Origin: Gnetum montanum
Lineage: Eukaryota > Streptophyta > Gnetopsida > Gnetales > Gnetaceae
Length of the DNA: 64,000 nt
Direction: 5' to 3'
Assembly: GCA_015680685.1 (NCBI GenBank)
Contig: MNCI01029685.1
Location: forward strand, 312,526 to 376,525
Shown here: positions 21,854-33,258 of the stretch, piece by piece
How positions within the stretch are numbered: the stretch's first letter is position 1
Layout: every line of letters starts with the position of its first letter
Made by a program: the position numbers and the translations under genes
The notes under the pieces: generated by a model
What the model saw: the letters and a program-made list of their open reading frames with translations, nothing else
Told to the model about the DNA's origin: nothing
Database searches by the model: none

Positions 21854-22846
21854 ATTTTGTTATAAGAATTTTAGTTATCATGGGTCGAATGTTACATTGG
21901 GTCTCTTATTCATGGTCCTATATGAAATGTGAGTTTATACTTCATTGAAACTTAAGATGTATAGTCTCTTCTAGTCAAATGAGCAATGACTCTTTCTTGT
22001 GTTTACACAGATTCTAATGGTACTAAAGGTGCAAGAGGAAGAAGCCTTAAGATGATTGTGTAGATGAATTAATGATGAAGCACACATGAAAGTAAATGTT
22101 TTTAGCTTTTAGGAAGAATTATTGGACAATATTTATCAAATGTGTTAACTTCTACAAAGACTAATTAGATGATATCTAATTATGTATCTTTTTATTTTAT
22201 TATGCATATGTGATTTTATAGTACTCTATTCATGGAGCAAATTTGAACCCTAACCCAACCCAAAACATATTCCTTGTTGCCTTTTATCCTTAAACTAAGA
22301 TTTGGAGTCCATTTTTAATTATAATTAAATATTTCATAAATTATTTTTGTTAAGGAAGTACCCTAGGATAATGTCCTACCTAGAATTTGACCTTACCAAT
22401 GTGTTCGAGATATTCTAAAATGTAGGTTTTGATCCTTGGTTTACTAGAACCGGAGTTACGATTCTGAAGATACCACACTTTATAGTTATAAGTGTAAATG
22501 TAAAAGAATGTTTGTGCAAAAATGTATACATTACGTGTATATATATATTATATGCATAGTGTATTATGCATGGCATAAAACATATGTCTAAAACAGATAA
22601 CATATGTTGTATTTTTTTAAAAAAATCCACTGCCTCCACAACATGTTTCTTTGCACTACCTTTCTCATCTCTGTGCATCGAGAATTTTCTATTTCTAAAA
22701 TAAAAAGTATTTTTCATCTTGTTTCTTCATTTCTAAACCATTTTCAACCTAGTTTCTTTTTTTTAAAGCCTATTTCTTTTTTTTTCTCAACACGTACAAA
22801 GCTGAGGTGTCATGTTGCATGTGAATCTTCCACTTATAAATAGATT
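21854..22846. other. No gene seen
   Basis: AT-rich DNA with only short frames (for example 22415-22717 minus and 22604-22843 plus), which show no family motif. There is a TA-rich patch at 22533-22556. Confidence 0.35.
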
Positions 22847-22851
22847 GTGAC
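22847..22851 (+). other. Target-site duplication of element B, left
   Basis: GTGAC, identical to 29073-29077. Confidence 0.85.
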
Positions 22852-23768
22852 TGATGAATCATGGTTTGTCAGCTGCTATTATTGGACCCCTGTTATTTGA
22901 CCCTTGATATCAGGTACAAGATATCAAGTTTGATGAGTCCCGATATCGAACCCCCGATATCAGACCCTCGATACTTGGTATACATTATCGTGGCTTGGCT
23001 AGCGATATTGGATACGTGATATCATGGTTCTTGTGTGAGCCTATAAATACACAATTGGGTGCATAGGAAAGTCATAGTAGAAGTTAGTGTTAGAGTAGGA
23101 TCTTTTTGTCAGTTTTTCCTCTTAACCCTTTCTCCCAGTGCATGCCCACAGTGTGATGATTGTAAATGTGTAGCAACTTTATTCAAGTGTGACATACTTG
23201 GATACGCACATGACTAGAAATAAAGATTGAAATTACTTCATCATTGTAGCATTCACTTAGTTTAATTATTTAATTGCTTGCTTAATTAATACTTCTTCAC
23301 TCTCAACTCCTATTAAATGTAGAATGAGTACAACTTAATCACGAGCATTTAAGTGTGACTACTTGGTAATCGAATAGCATACCTAGGATCTACACTTGGT
23401 AATCCTAGTAGTAGTCATGCATAAGGTCCAAGATGTGTATGGATGCTCATTGCATTTAGGCTAGTTTAGACTCTCTCCTTCCATGTCCTATTAGCTTAGC
23501 TCTCTCCCCCTTTTCCTCATAGCTTAATTAAAGTGATTTTCCATTGCCTCTAGGAGTAGCACTAGGTTAGAAACCATATCATACACCTCACTTTGGACTA
23601 AAACATACGTTACAAAGCATATACTAGTCCAGGTGGGAAGACAGTGAACTACAATCAATGAGTAATCATCTAGATACCACAACCAGCCTGTCTGCGGAGT
23701 TTGACCGAATCATGCATGAAACACTCATATTCGTATGGTTGAGTGTATGGGTACCTCGTCACTCATCA
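22852..23768 (+). repeat. 5' LTR of element B (917 bp)
   Basis: It begins TGATGAATCATGG and ends CACTCATCA. U3 (22895-23030) is crowded with GATATC and CGATAT palindromes. TATAAATA is at 23042-23049. Confidence 0.9.
23042..23049 (+). promoter_or_regulatory. TATA box of element B 5' LTR
   Basis: TATAAATA follows GTGAGCC. In the 3' LTR the site has become TATGAATA (28332-28339). Confidence 0.6.
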
Positions 23769-23769
23769 T

Positions 23770-23787
23770 TGGTGCCATTTCCAGGGA
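23770..23787 (+). other. Primer-binding site of element B (tRNA-Asp type)
   Basis: TGGTGCCATTTCCAGGGA starts one base after the LTR and is close to the TGGCGCCGTTGCCGGGGA site of plant Ty3 elements. Confidence 0.75.
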
Positions 23788-23875
23788 TGGTGATAGTTAT
23801 TTAGATTAGTTACATCATACAAGATCGCTGTAACAAAGAAATTAGATTCAATTAAGTCACACAAAATTCACAACA

Positions 23876-25806
23876 ATGTCTCTTTCACAAGACAACGATA
23901 CCGCAACATCTAGCGAGGCAATTCATTGGAGAACCAATGAAGAAGTTTGGAGTACTCAATCTTATGTAGAATTTTTATATGTTCATAGACACCTGAATGA
24001 TACTCAAGGACTTTTGTCATCCAACTCAAACACCCCTAGTGAAGATGGGGCATCCCATGGAATGAGGGGGCTCGTAAGGCCTATGAACTTCTCAATAGTT
24101 AACAAGGATTTATCTAGGGATGATTAAGAGACCTACAAAAGTCATGAAGAGTCTTCCAATTCCTCCTCTTCCTTTGCTCCTTCAACGTCAGGTCATGACA
24201 TGGATGATTGTCTTTTAAGGGGTCAACGTAAAAATAAAAATCAAGCCCATGGGCAAAGTCAAAAATGCCAACATGAACAAAGACAAGATCATCCCAACTC
24301 ACAAACTCATAACCTACCTAGTGACAATGAACCCCTATTGGCCACTAAGAGCTTAATGCATATAGAAGAGGTTGTTCAAATATCTCGTAGGCATCATAAG
24401 GAAAGCCATCTACCCATGCTTGATTTAAACAACTTTTCCAAAATTTAAGAAGGCTATGATTTAGATCCACAACATCATTTACAAGCCTTCCATGATGCCT
24501 ATGTATGGAACAATATTGATAATGGGTGGTAAAAACTTAAGCTCTTTCCTATGACACTCATTGGTCAAGCAAAGGTATGGTATAGGTCCTTAAAACCAAA
24601 ATCAGTTTGACATTGGCCGACAATGGTAGAACTCTTCAATGAAAGATATCAAACTTATGCAAGAGTGTCAACCTTAAGGAAACAAATCCAAGAGTGGAAA
24701 AAAGCACAAAATGAACCCTTGGACATGGCCTTAGAAAGATATTATGCATTGTTAAAAAACTTTCCAAGCCATGGGTTCTCCGAGGAAAGGCTAATGTATC
24801 ACATCATGGATGGGCTATGTAATGAAACAAGGGAAATCCTAGGGATGTATGCCCCAAGTCAACTATACGAGCTATGAACCCACCAATTCCAAGAGCTTAT
24901 TAAGCAGGTAGCAAAAGAAGGAGAAATTGCTAGATGGAAGAATGTTGAAAAATCTCAACAGGACCAAAATCTCAAATTAACAAGGGTCCATAATCATGAA
25001 GAGGAGAAATCAACTCATCTCAAGGAGGTGGAATCATCTTTTCCAATACTACAATCACTAGATGAAATTGAGGCAAAGATCAATAAGATGATGTAATGGA
25101 TACATGAAAGATGTGGAGAATATGCCAACATTATTAGAGGTAGACCCATGATGAACCAAGAAGCAGGATAGAACACCCTTAGACAATCAGAAAGAAGGGT
25201 TGGGTTAATGACCAATCTTGTCAGATTTATATTAGCATTGGGGAAGAATGTTACATCTAGAGTTTGTACAGAAATACTGTGTTCAATCATAGTGGCAAAA
25301 ATCCCAATCATGGGGAAGGCCACCCCAAATTGGTCATACCCTTCATACCATCTGAACACTAGCGCTTATCAAGTTTAGCATCTTGTTTTCCCAACTGGGT
25401 CAGCATCCTCTATCTCACCACATTATTATCATTCTCCTAAGTATTATCAACCCATGTCCTCTTCCACAAGGTCACCACCTCATATTCCTTACACTTCTCA
25501 TCAATTTCAATATTCTCATCCTTCACCTCCTTTTGCATCACCATCAATTGTACCCAAAGGATTCGCATCACAACATCAACCCACGAATGTTACTTGTGCT
25601 ACTAGTATCAACCATAGTGGAAATCCTCCACAACATCGAAGGCATCCCTTCTTTAGACATGACTGTAGAAAGGGACACCTTAGTTTCAAAACCACTGCAT
25701 CTTCCAACTCAACACAAGTCCAACACTGTGATGCATCTTTCTCCTCGAACCCAACACCTCATGTTACCCTATCAGGGCCACTACTCAATGCTCCAACAAT
25801 CAGGTA
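23876..25806 (+). pseudogene. Gag of element B, interrupted by a few stops
   Basis: The ATG at 23876 opens an 83-codon frame rich in Ser, Thr and Asn. After stops, a Gln/Lys/His-rich stretch covers 24200-24448. The gag core runs from about 24455 to 25000: LQAFHDAYVWNNID, KLFPMTLIGQAKVWYRSLKP, HWPTMVELFNERYQTYARV, NEPLDMALERYYALLKNFP, then MYHIMDGLCNETREILG. FRHDCRKGHLSF near 25652 is a degraded zinc knuckle. The 25383-25807 segment is proline/serine/histidine-rich. The protein would package the RNA of the element. Confidence 0.75.
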
Positions 25807-27546
25807 GCCTAATGAATATAGCCATGTAGGTAGACATATCGATCCTTACATACCATCTTACAATGAAGGATGCCATAGTGGGTCAACCCCGTATTGATCG
25901 ACCACATCTTATAACTTGCCCCACTATGTCAACTTCAATCAAATGTGTGAACCCCAATTTGGGTACATTCCAACCACCACATCAAAAGACACCTAGTGCT
26001 TCGGATACAATCGAGTCCTAATATTTCCAACATGCAAGGGTTCCAACCTTCCATTTATTAGTTCTAGCCATGCTTAACTATTTAGTTATGGGGGATATCC
26101 TCCATTCTAACAAGTAGAATTAATAAATGTTTTTTCTTTTCTTTAATTTTATAATTTTTGTTTTTCAATTTTTTCATCTTTTAATTTGTCATGTTATCCT
26201 TTTATTTATTTTTTCACATTTTTTATCTTTTTATGGGTAATCTCATCTATGAATAAAACACTCATGTGACTCGTTGGTTGAGGTGTTGTTCTATGATATC
26301 AAGTCTCGAGTAATTAATTATTTGGACAGCGAGCCCATCACATCCACCCAACCATTCTATTAATCAGAGGTTCTACTCTAGGTATGATGGTATTCTTGAC
26401 ATCATTAAAAATTAAAGTAATTTTGAACTCATTATGCCCAAAGCAAAGAATGATGGACTAAGAAGGAATGGCTAGGGTGTGACATCAAGGGGACTTATGG
26501 ATTCTCTTTGGTGACATTTGTAGGAGTTATCATGTAGCCTGGTTGTACTAAGATCCTTATAGATCTAATGAAAAATGGAAGTAAGAGTAATAAATGCACT
26601 CAATCAATAAATCCAATGCTATTCTAGGGGGTCCCACTAGAAAGACATGCATCCATGCCTGAAGGTAGGCAACTTCTCTAGATAAAGCATTCAGAAAAAA
26701 AAGATAGAAAAGAAAAAAAAAGAAGAGTGCCAAATTGGCCACACAAAAAGGAAATAAAAATCAAGATAAAAGTGCTGTAAAGCAATTCCTAATCACTCCT
26801 CCCTTGAATGAAACACCAAGTGTTCATATGCCTTGTTGTCATGATCCTCTTATGGTTGTCCATCATGGGATGAAACAATGTGATGTCACTGATTGCAAGA
26901 ATGGACTTGGTCTTGATTTTAGAGCAACAGGCTAATGACACATTAATCATGTCCTACACTCAATATTCATTATGCCTTGGGTTAGTTACCTCATGTCCTA
27001 ATCTCTGCAATCCCTTCTACAATTCACCTCATCTTGCTGTTCATGAATTTTTGCCTCATGTCTTGTGTAGCATTGAATTCATACCTCATCATGGTGATAT
27101 TTATATGTGTGTTTTTTTTTTTGCATTAGTGTAGATTACATTTAACCCTTCTAGTGCCTATGGACATTTTACGGTGTCATTACGCAAGGGAATTATAGGT
27201 TGGAACTGCTTTGGGGAGGACCCACTTGCGTGACTTTTGTATTTTGTACTTGTTGCACACCATCACATCATTTTATACCTTCCAAGTACTTCATTGTCAA
27301 ATCTATTCTTTCCTTTGTCATCATTTTATCAAACATTCCTCAAAACCATTACATGTCCTTTTATGTGTCACCTAAACAAATCAAGTCCAACATTAAACTT
27401 TTAGGACAACTTCCTTAAAAAAATTTCTAACTCTAAAATCACACTAAGAAAAGAATTCAATATTGATTAAAGGTAATGAGTAAGGTATAAAATCATTGAA
27501 CTTCTTTCAATAACCTTAATAATAATTGATCTTTGTGTGATTATAG
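25807..27546 (+). other. Noncoding spacer of element B
   Basis: T-rich runs near 26120-26235. 26985-27250 is shared with A. A tRNA-like stretch at 26265-26310 (CTCGTTGGTTGAGG, then ATCAAGTCTCGAG) could be a small SINE head but is weak. The spacer ends TTGTGTGATTATAG directly before ATG. Confidence 0.5.
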
Positions 27547-27985
27547 ATGGCCCCTAAAAGAAGACATCAAGTAGGACCTTCTCAAGGTGCAACTAAATGC
27601 CTAGGAGGAGGCAGAGGCCAAGGACCTCATGTAGAACATGCAAAGCAAGATGCACAATCATTTAGCATTCATCAGGGAACTCCTGTCACTATACAATCTG
27701 GCCAAGCAAAAGGTGGAGAGGTTAGGGCTTAAGCCTATGAAGAGGAACAACAACTATTTGCAGCATGGCATGTCAAGGCCAATCAAGTGTTCCCGCAACT
27801 ATTGTGTCCATAGGAAGTGCTGACTCCATCAAACATTGGAACATTAACATGGATGACTCATAATCCTCATGTAGAAGAGGAGAAACATTAGGGGCTTCTT
27901 CAACGATATTAATCTCAGAAGCCTGGAGTGCAGGACAAAGGAAAGGCACCCATGGAGGAGCCACCACCACTAGGAACCACATGAG
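27547..27985 (+). pseudogene. Accessory ORF of element B, internally deleted
   Basis: It opens with MAPKRRHQVG and a Gly-rich GGGRGQG, parallel to the start in A. The first frame stops at 27732. From about 27735 another frame carries EEEQQLFAAWHVKANQVFPQL and ends in KGKAPMEEPPPLGTT, equivalent to the C-terminus in A. The central region of about 2 kb, including the helical part, is missing. Confidence 0.6.
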
Positions 27986-28160
27986 TTCCAATAAATTTTG
28001 TAATTCTATGTCTATGTCCCAATTTTGCTATGTTTAACTCTCCACTGCAGCATGAATACATTTCTAATTACTCAATAATCCCATACCTATTCACTGTGTA
28101 ATCAATTGAACTTGTTCCTCACTTTCTTTCTTTGACTCGAGGATGAGTTGTTATTCAGTC

Positions 28161-28167
28161 ATGGGGG
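28161..28167 (+). other. Polypurine tract of element B
   Basis: ATGGGGG plus TA immediately precedes the 3' LTR. Confidence 0.6.
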
Positions 28168-28169
28168 TA

Positions 28170-29072
28170 TGATGAATCATGGTTTTCCAGGTGCTGTTAT
28201 CAGACCCCTGATATCAAGTACAAGATATCAGGTTGGATGATTCCCAATATCGAACCCTTGATATCGAGTACACAATATTGCAGCTTGGCTAGCAATATCG
28301 AATACGTGATATCGTGGTTCCTATGTGAGCCTATGAATACAAAATTGGATGCATAGGAAAGTCATAGTGGAAGCTAGTGTTAGAGTAGGATCTTTTTGTC
28401 AGTTTTTCCTCTCAACCCTTTCTCCCAGTGCATGACCGCAATGTGATGATTGTAATTGTACGACACCTTTATTCGAGTTTGATGTACTTGGACATGTACA
28501 TGACTAGAAATAAAGATCGAGATTACTTCATCATTGCAGCATTCACTTAGTTTAATTATTTAATTTCTTTCTTAATTAATACTTCTTCACCCTCAACTCC
28601 TATTAAATGCAGAACGAGTATGACTTAATCACGAGCATTTAAGTGTGACTACTTGGTAACCTAGTAGCGTACTTAGGATCTATGCTTGGTAATTCCAATA
28701 GTAGTCATGCATGAGCTCCAAGATGTGTATGGATGATTCAGGAACAGATGCTCATCACACTTAGGCTAGTTTAGACTCTCTCCTTCCATGTCCTATTAGC
28801 TTAGCTCTCTTTCCCTTTTTCTACTGCTTAATTAAAGTGATTTTCCATTGCCTCTAGGAGTAGCACTAGGTTACAAACCACATCATACATCTCACTATGG
28901 ACTAAACCATACGTGACAAAGCATATACTAGTCCAAGTGGGAAGATAATGAACTATGATCAACAAGTAACCATCTAGATACCACAACTAGCCCATCTGCG
29001 GAGTTCGACCGGATCATGCGTGAAACACTTGTATTCATATGGTTGAGTGTAGGGGTACCTCGTCACTCATTA
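28170..29072 (+). repeat. 3' LTR of element B (903 bp)
   Basis: It pairs with 22852-23768. The terminal CATCA is mutated to CATTA. U3 lacks one block of the GATATC cluster found in the 5' LTR (roughly 22955-22990). Confidence 0.9.
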
Positions 29073-29077
29073 GTGAC
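29073..29077 (+). other. Target-site duplication of element B, right
   Basis: GTGAC, identical to the left copy. Confidence 0.85.
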
Positions 29078-29169
29078 CTTCGATACATCTTGTTTTGAAT
29101 TGTAAGAGGCTTCTAACGCATTAGTTCAAAGAGAAGTAGAAGGTTGATTTTGGGCATCTTGGCGAGTAA

Positions 29170-29346
29170 GAAAGATTATTTTACTTTACTTTTCATCTAA
29201 TAGTCTTATTTTGTTGTAGATCCTGGAAGAAAGATTAATTTAGTTTCCTTTTCATATGGTTGTCCTATTTTGTTGTTGATTCTGTAAGAAAGATTATTTT
29301 ATTTCATTTTTATGTAGCTACCTTATTTTGCAATAGATTTATGTGA
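29170..29346 (+). repeat. 59-bp tandem repeat, three copies
   Basis: GAAAGATTAWTTTA starts at 29170, 29229 and 29288. Each copy continues into a TTTTCAT or TTTTTAT segment and a TTATTTTG or CTATTTTG segment, with moderate divergence. Confidence 0.7.
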
Positions 29347-30075
29347 TTTCTTTCTACTTCCTATTTTTTATTACTTTTATCATGATTTTAATTATTATCC
29401 GAAGATTCTACCAAATTTTTGTCATTTTGGGATTCTTCTTATATAGAAATCAATATTTTAATCTTGTATAGACCATTTTATGTCTTTTGGTAAATTTTTA
29501 GAATTGTGAGAAGTTTTCCCAAGTTGCTTAAATAATTTACAATTATTTTGGATCAACTTATGATAAAAACATGATTTTGTGAGAATTTTGTCTATTATTG
29601 ATTTTTGGCTATTTGGAAAATCAACTCATGATGAAAACATGAATTTCTGAGAATTTTATGGAGTTTTTGCTATTATGGATTTTCATTATTTTGGAAAACA
29701 TTCAAATTTTTGAAATAAAATAATACTAATTATGTGACCATCTATGCTCAGTTGGTAGTAGGAGCTACAAATCTTTTAGATGCCCTCATTTGCAAGTAGT
29801 AGTGGTGTGTTCTTTAGTGGGATCCATCCCATGAGAACAAGGGGTGTTGTATGGATTACCTACCTTGGATTTTGATTCGTGAGTTCATGTGAGGCTATAG
29901 ATTTAGCCAAGACCATGACATTAAGCAATTGAGTCTAGTGGAGTTGCAGTGAGACATGGCTAAGACCTATCCTTCCAATGATACATGTGGCTGAGCCATT
30001 AAGGATTTTAGTAGTAAGATTATTGCTAAGAGCTATCTATGAGTGACTTATTTGGGATTACAAGTCTAATATGAT
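29347..30075. other. AT-rich, no gene seen
   Basis: Only short frames. CTATGCTCAGTTGGTAG near 29740 resembles a tRNA A box, but no B box follows at the expected spacing. Confidence 0.3.
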
Positions 30076-30520
30076 GATAGTAGTGAGGTTATTCCAAAAG
30101 TTATTAGTGAGTTCCTTTAGCAGTGAGGATAACCAAGACCTAGCCTTTAGAGATGTTTACTTAAAATATAATTTCTTTGGATTTTTGTTGGATAAATTTA
30201 TGATATTTTGGACATTAAAATAACTAAAAGAATAATCCAATGATAGTAGTGAGGTTATTCCAAGAGCTATCAGTGAGTTCCTTTAGTAGTAAGGATAACC
30301 AAGACCTAGCCTTCAGAGATGTCTAGTTAAAATATATTTTCTTTGGATTTTTGTTGGATAAATTTATGATATTTTGGACATTAAAATAATTTAAAGAATA
30401 ATCCAATGGTAGTAGTGAGGTTATTATAAGATCTAATGATTCCTATTGCCAATGAGGATAACTAAGACCTAGCCTTTGGAGATGCCTGGATAAAATATAC
30501 ATTCTTTGGATTTTTGGATT
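30076..30520 (+). repeat. ~166-bp tandem repeat, 2.7 copies
   Basis: Copies begin at 30076, 30242 and 30409 (GATAGTAGTGAGGTTATT or close variant). Each carries GATAACCAAGACCTAGCCTT and ATTCTTTGGATTTTTG-like blocks. Copies one and two are nearly identical over about 160 bp; the third is more diverged and incomplete. Confidence 0.85.
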
Positions 30521-32403
30521 TGGTTTTGATAATTGTAAAATTTGTGGCATTTTTGGAGCTTGAAATTTTTTTGAATATTTTATTGAAAACCTTTACCTAC
30601 CTTGTAACCTAAGACTTTTTGGCCAAAATTTTTATGCTCCATGAAGAGGGAAATATAACAACCTTTCTTATATAAGGGGTTTAAACTCCTACTACATTTC
30701 GATGTAGAGAGCCTAGAGTAGCTTGAAAGTTATGGAAAGAGGAACATGAGACAAAAGGTGGATCAAGTTTGCACAAGATAGACCATCTAAAGCTAAAAAA
30801 TGATTTTTGTATATTTTGTATTTTTGTAACATAGAAACCTTATACCCTTTTTGGATAGTTGAGCCATGTACCTATTTGTGAATAAATAATAAAGTATGAT
30901 AAATATGAAATTGTCGTCTATACCATTGGGACCATGAGATTGCAAGGATCATTTTTCATTTTGACACGTGCTATCCATTTGAAAAAATTTAATATTATTT
31001 ATTATATTTTAATATTTTATTAAATTATTATTTTTAATTTTTTTAATTAATTACTAAACTTTAAACTTGAATATCTTTATTTCTATATGTTCGATTGAAG
31101 TGAAACAAGGGTCATTGGTATCATTATTTTATGTACTATTTTATGATGTAATTAGATAAATTTTTAAACATCTTCAATTTTGTGGCTGTGCAAATTTCTA
31201 TTTTTCTTTCAATAAATTTTATTTAATTATGTAGGTGAGTAATATAAAATTTTATTGCTCTACTATATTCATGCTTATAATTAATAATTTTTATTTATTT
31301 TACTACTTCCTTTTAAGTTACTAAATTAAGGTTAAATCTAGATCCATAGGGTTTTGTAAAATATCTATTAGTTATTTAAGAATTTTATAGATAATTAATA
31401 TGGATGTTACAGGTATTTTTGGTATGATTTTATTAGCTTTTGAGAAGTCTATGTAATTTACAAGAGATTAGAGGTAGTTTTTTCATATTAGAGATTTTGG
31501 TTTTAGAAATAGGATTAGGATTGTTACATTTGTGATTTTAGTATTTTTCCATTAAAAACCTTGCACTCCATTCTTTTCGACACTTTGACATTCATTTTCT
31601 TGAACATGAAATCATTGCTAAATTGGAGACTTGCAATCCTAGTGCAAAGCTTTGCTAGTTCATGTGCTCATGAAGCATGTGTGAACATCGCTAAGATCAT
31701 GTGTTTGTATGCAAACTTGTGCTTTCTCATGATTGTTTTTGTTCTCAAATTTTGTGAATTATTAGTGAGGTTGGATTTTGTTAGGATTTTTTAAATTTAC
31801 ATGAAATTATAGTTAGGCTAGATCTAGCTTTGAATAATTAGATATTTTTTATTTTTATGTTTTATTTCCCTACTTCATAATGTTATAATTTACTATTTCA
31901 TTGATTACTTGGGATTTAAAATTTCATGAGAAATCAATGCAACAATTATCTTAGACTTGGATATTGTATGTTAGTCTCATATTTCTATGTTATTAGATTC
32001 ATCTTACTTTAGATCTAATTAGATCTTGATCATTTTACTAAATTTCAAGTTACCATCATTTTATGAGTTTTTGATGATTTCCTAGGGTTTAGAACACTTA
32101 CTGTGCCTTCGATTTAATTAACACATTTTTTCCTCAAATTGATGTTTCATTAATGTTCTTAATGTCATCTCTATTATGTCATTATTTCTTCCTACCAATT
32201 TCTAAGTGTTTGGAAGTCATTCCGAATCATTTTCCTTTCATCTCAAGTTTTGTGTAAAAACCACGAGTCAAGCACAAATCATGGTGACACTACCAATTCT
32301 AATCATAGGTCATGGATAAGTTATGGTCCCTCACCATGGATCATGGTAGGAATCATAGTTAACCCTAAAATTTTCCCTTGAAATTATAGTATCTATTTCT
32401 AGA
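30521..32403. other. AT-rich, no gene seen; may include upstream LTR sequence of element D
   Basis: No coding signal. TATAACAACC at 30656 followed by TTATATAAGGGG resembles the start of a long Ty3-type LTR, but the 3' LTR of D does not extend far enough to confirm it. Confidence 0.3.
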
Positions 32404-32558
32404 AAACCTATAATCCCATGAGTTGCAATCAAGGAGTGGTCATTCACCATAAGATATGGTGAATTTTTGGTCAAGTATTTCTTGTCATTTTTCCTATTTC
32501 AAGTCATCTTGAGTGGTTTTTAGTTAACTATAAGTCATAATCTAGTCACGATCTTTGA
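32404..32558 (+). repeat. 5' LTR of element D, left part
   Basis: It aligns to 52109-52230: AAACCTAYAATCCCA-GAGT, then TTTCCTATTTCAAG or TTTCTATTTCAAG, then CTTGAGTGGTTT and a TTTAACWAT/GTTAACTAT segment. The alignment breaks where the array begins. Confidence 0.65.
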
Positions 32559-32740
32559 AATTTTAGGGACTTAAAAATTTAGAGACTTAAAAATTCTAGG
32601 GACTTAAAAATTTAGGGACTTAAAAATTTTAGGGACATAAAAATTTAAAAATTTAGGGACTTAAAAATTTAAAAATTTAGGGACTTAAAAATTTTAGAGA
32701 CTTAAAAATTTAAAAATTTTAGGGACTTAAAAATTTACAA
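32559..32740 (+). repeat. 16-17-bp minisatellite block (GGGACTTAAAAATTTA)
   Basis: About ten units with A/T-length variation. It forms the left edge of the array. Similar blocks lie at 32998-33258, 33540-33747 and 38222-38320. Confidence 0.9.
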
Positions 32741-32985
32741 TGGATCTCGTGCGTCAAGGAAAAGAATGGGGGGCTGAGAGAAATACTGCAGAAACTGTAA
32801 AATAGAAACACTGTTAGACAGAAAGTAATAGAAAGCTCAAAGCATTGCACAACGTCTGTTGTGACACAAAACGTTTTCGGGGACTTGCACCCCTCATCAG
32901 TGTGTTTGGGCAATGCGGCCAGGCAGCCGAAGCTGCAAAGGCAAGGAAATGAGCATGCTAGTACATGTATAAATAGTGTTCCAAC
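32741..32985 (+). promoter_or_regulatory. P module, copy 1 (TATA-bearing)
   Basis: Representative of the 21 copies. It carries an inverted repeat CACAACGTCTGTTGTG (32848-32863), the palindrome AAAACGTTTT, a GGGG/CCCC stem (32879-32882 with 32890-32893), the block GGCAATGCGGCCAGGCAGCCG, and TATAAATA at 32968-32975 inside ACATGTATAAATAGTGT. The region resembles a core promoter with upstream elements. No transcript evidence can be seen here. The conserved minus-strand frame through it follows from repeat identity. Confidence 0.6.
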
Positions 32986-32997
32986 TTAAAAAAATTA

Positions 32998-33258
32998 AAA
33001 CTCCCGCTCATAAAATTTAAGGGACTTAAAAATTTAAAAAATTTAGGGACTTAAAAATTTTAGGGAATTAAAAATTGAGGGACTTAGAAATTGAGGGACT
33101 TAAAAATTGAGGGACTTAGAAATTGAGGGACTTAAAAATTGAGGGACTTAAAAATTGAGGGACTTAGAAATTGAGGGACTTAAAAATTTTAGTTACTTAA
33201 AAATTTTAGGGACTTCCAAATTTAGGGACTTAAACCCCCTACGCACTTAAAAATTTAA
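32998..33258 (+). repeat. 16-17-bp minisatellite block with AATTGAGGGACTTA variant
   Basis: Most units here read GGGACTTAAAAATTGA or GGGACTTAGAAATTGA, a local variant also seen at 33590-33670. The variant is confined to the left end of the array. Confidence 0.85.

Larger units (their letters stand above)
22852..29072 (+). mobile_element. Element B: complete non-autonomous LTR retrotransposon
   Basis: A 6221-bp element bounded by LTRs of 917 and 903 bp and a perfect GTGAC target duplication. Inside are a primer-binding site, a gag remnant, a noncoding spacer and a shortened accessory ORF, then a polypurine tract. No protease, RT or integrase motif was seen in 4.4 kb. Its LTRs look closer to each other than those of A, so it is the younger insertion. 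It shares the layout of A but has lost about 2 kb of the accessory ORF. Confidence 0.88.

Noticed and set aside
22415-22843. Overlapping frames 22415-22717 (minus) and 22604-22843 (plus) as genes
   Set aside because: They overlap on opposite strands, lack any motif and have the composition of AT-rich noncoding DNA.
26261-26310. SINE head inside element B
   Set aside because: A-box-like CTCGTTGGTTGAGG and ATCAAGTCTCGAG lie close together, but the B box match is weak and no second copy was seen. Mentioned only in the spacer entry.
29735-29770. tRNA gene (ATGCTCAGTTGGTAG...)
   Set aside because: An A-box-like stretch exists, but there is no B box at proper spacing and no acceptor stem.
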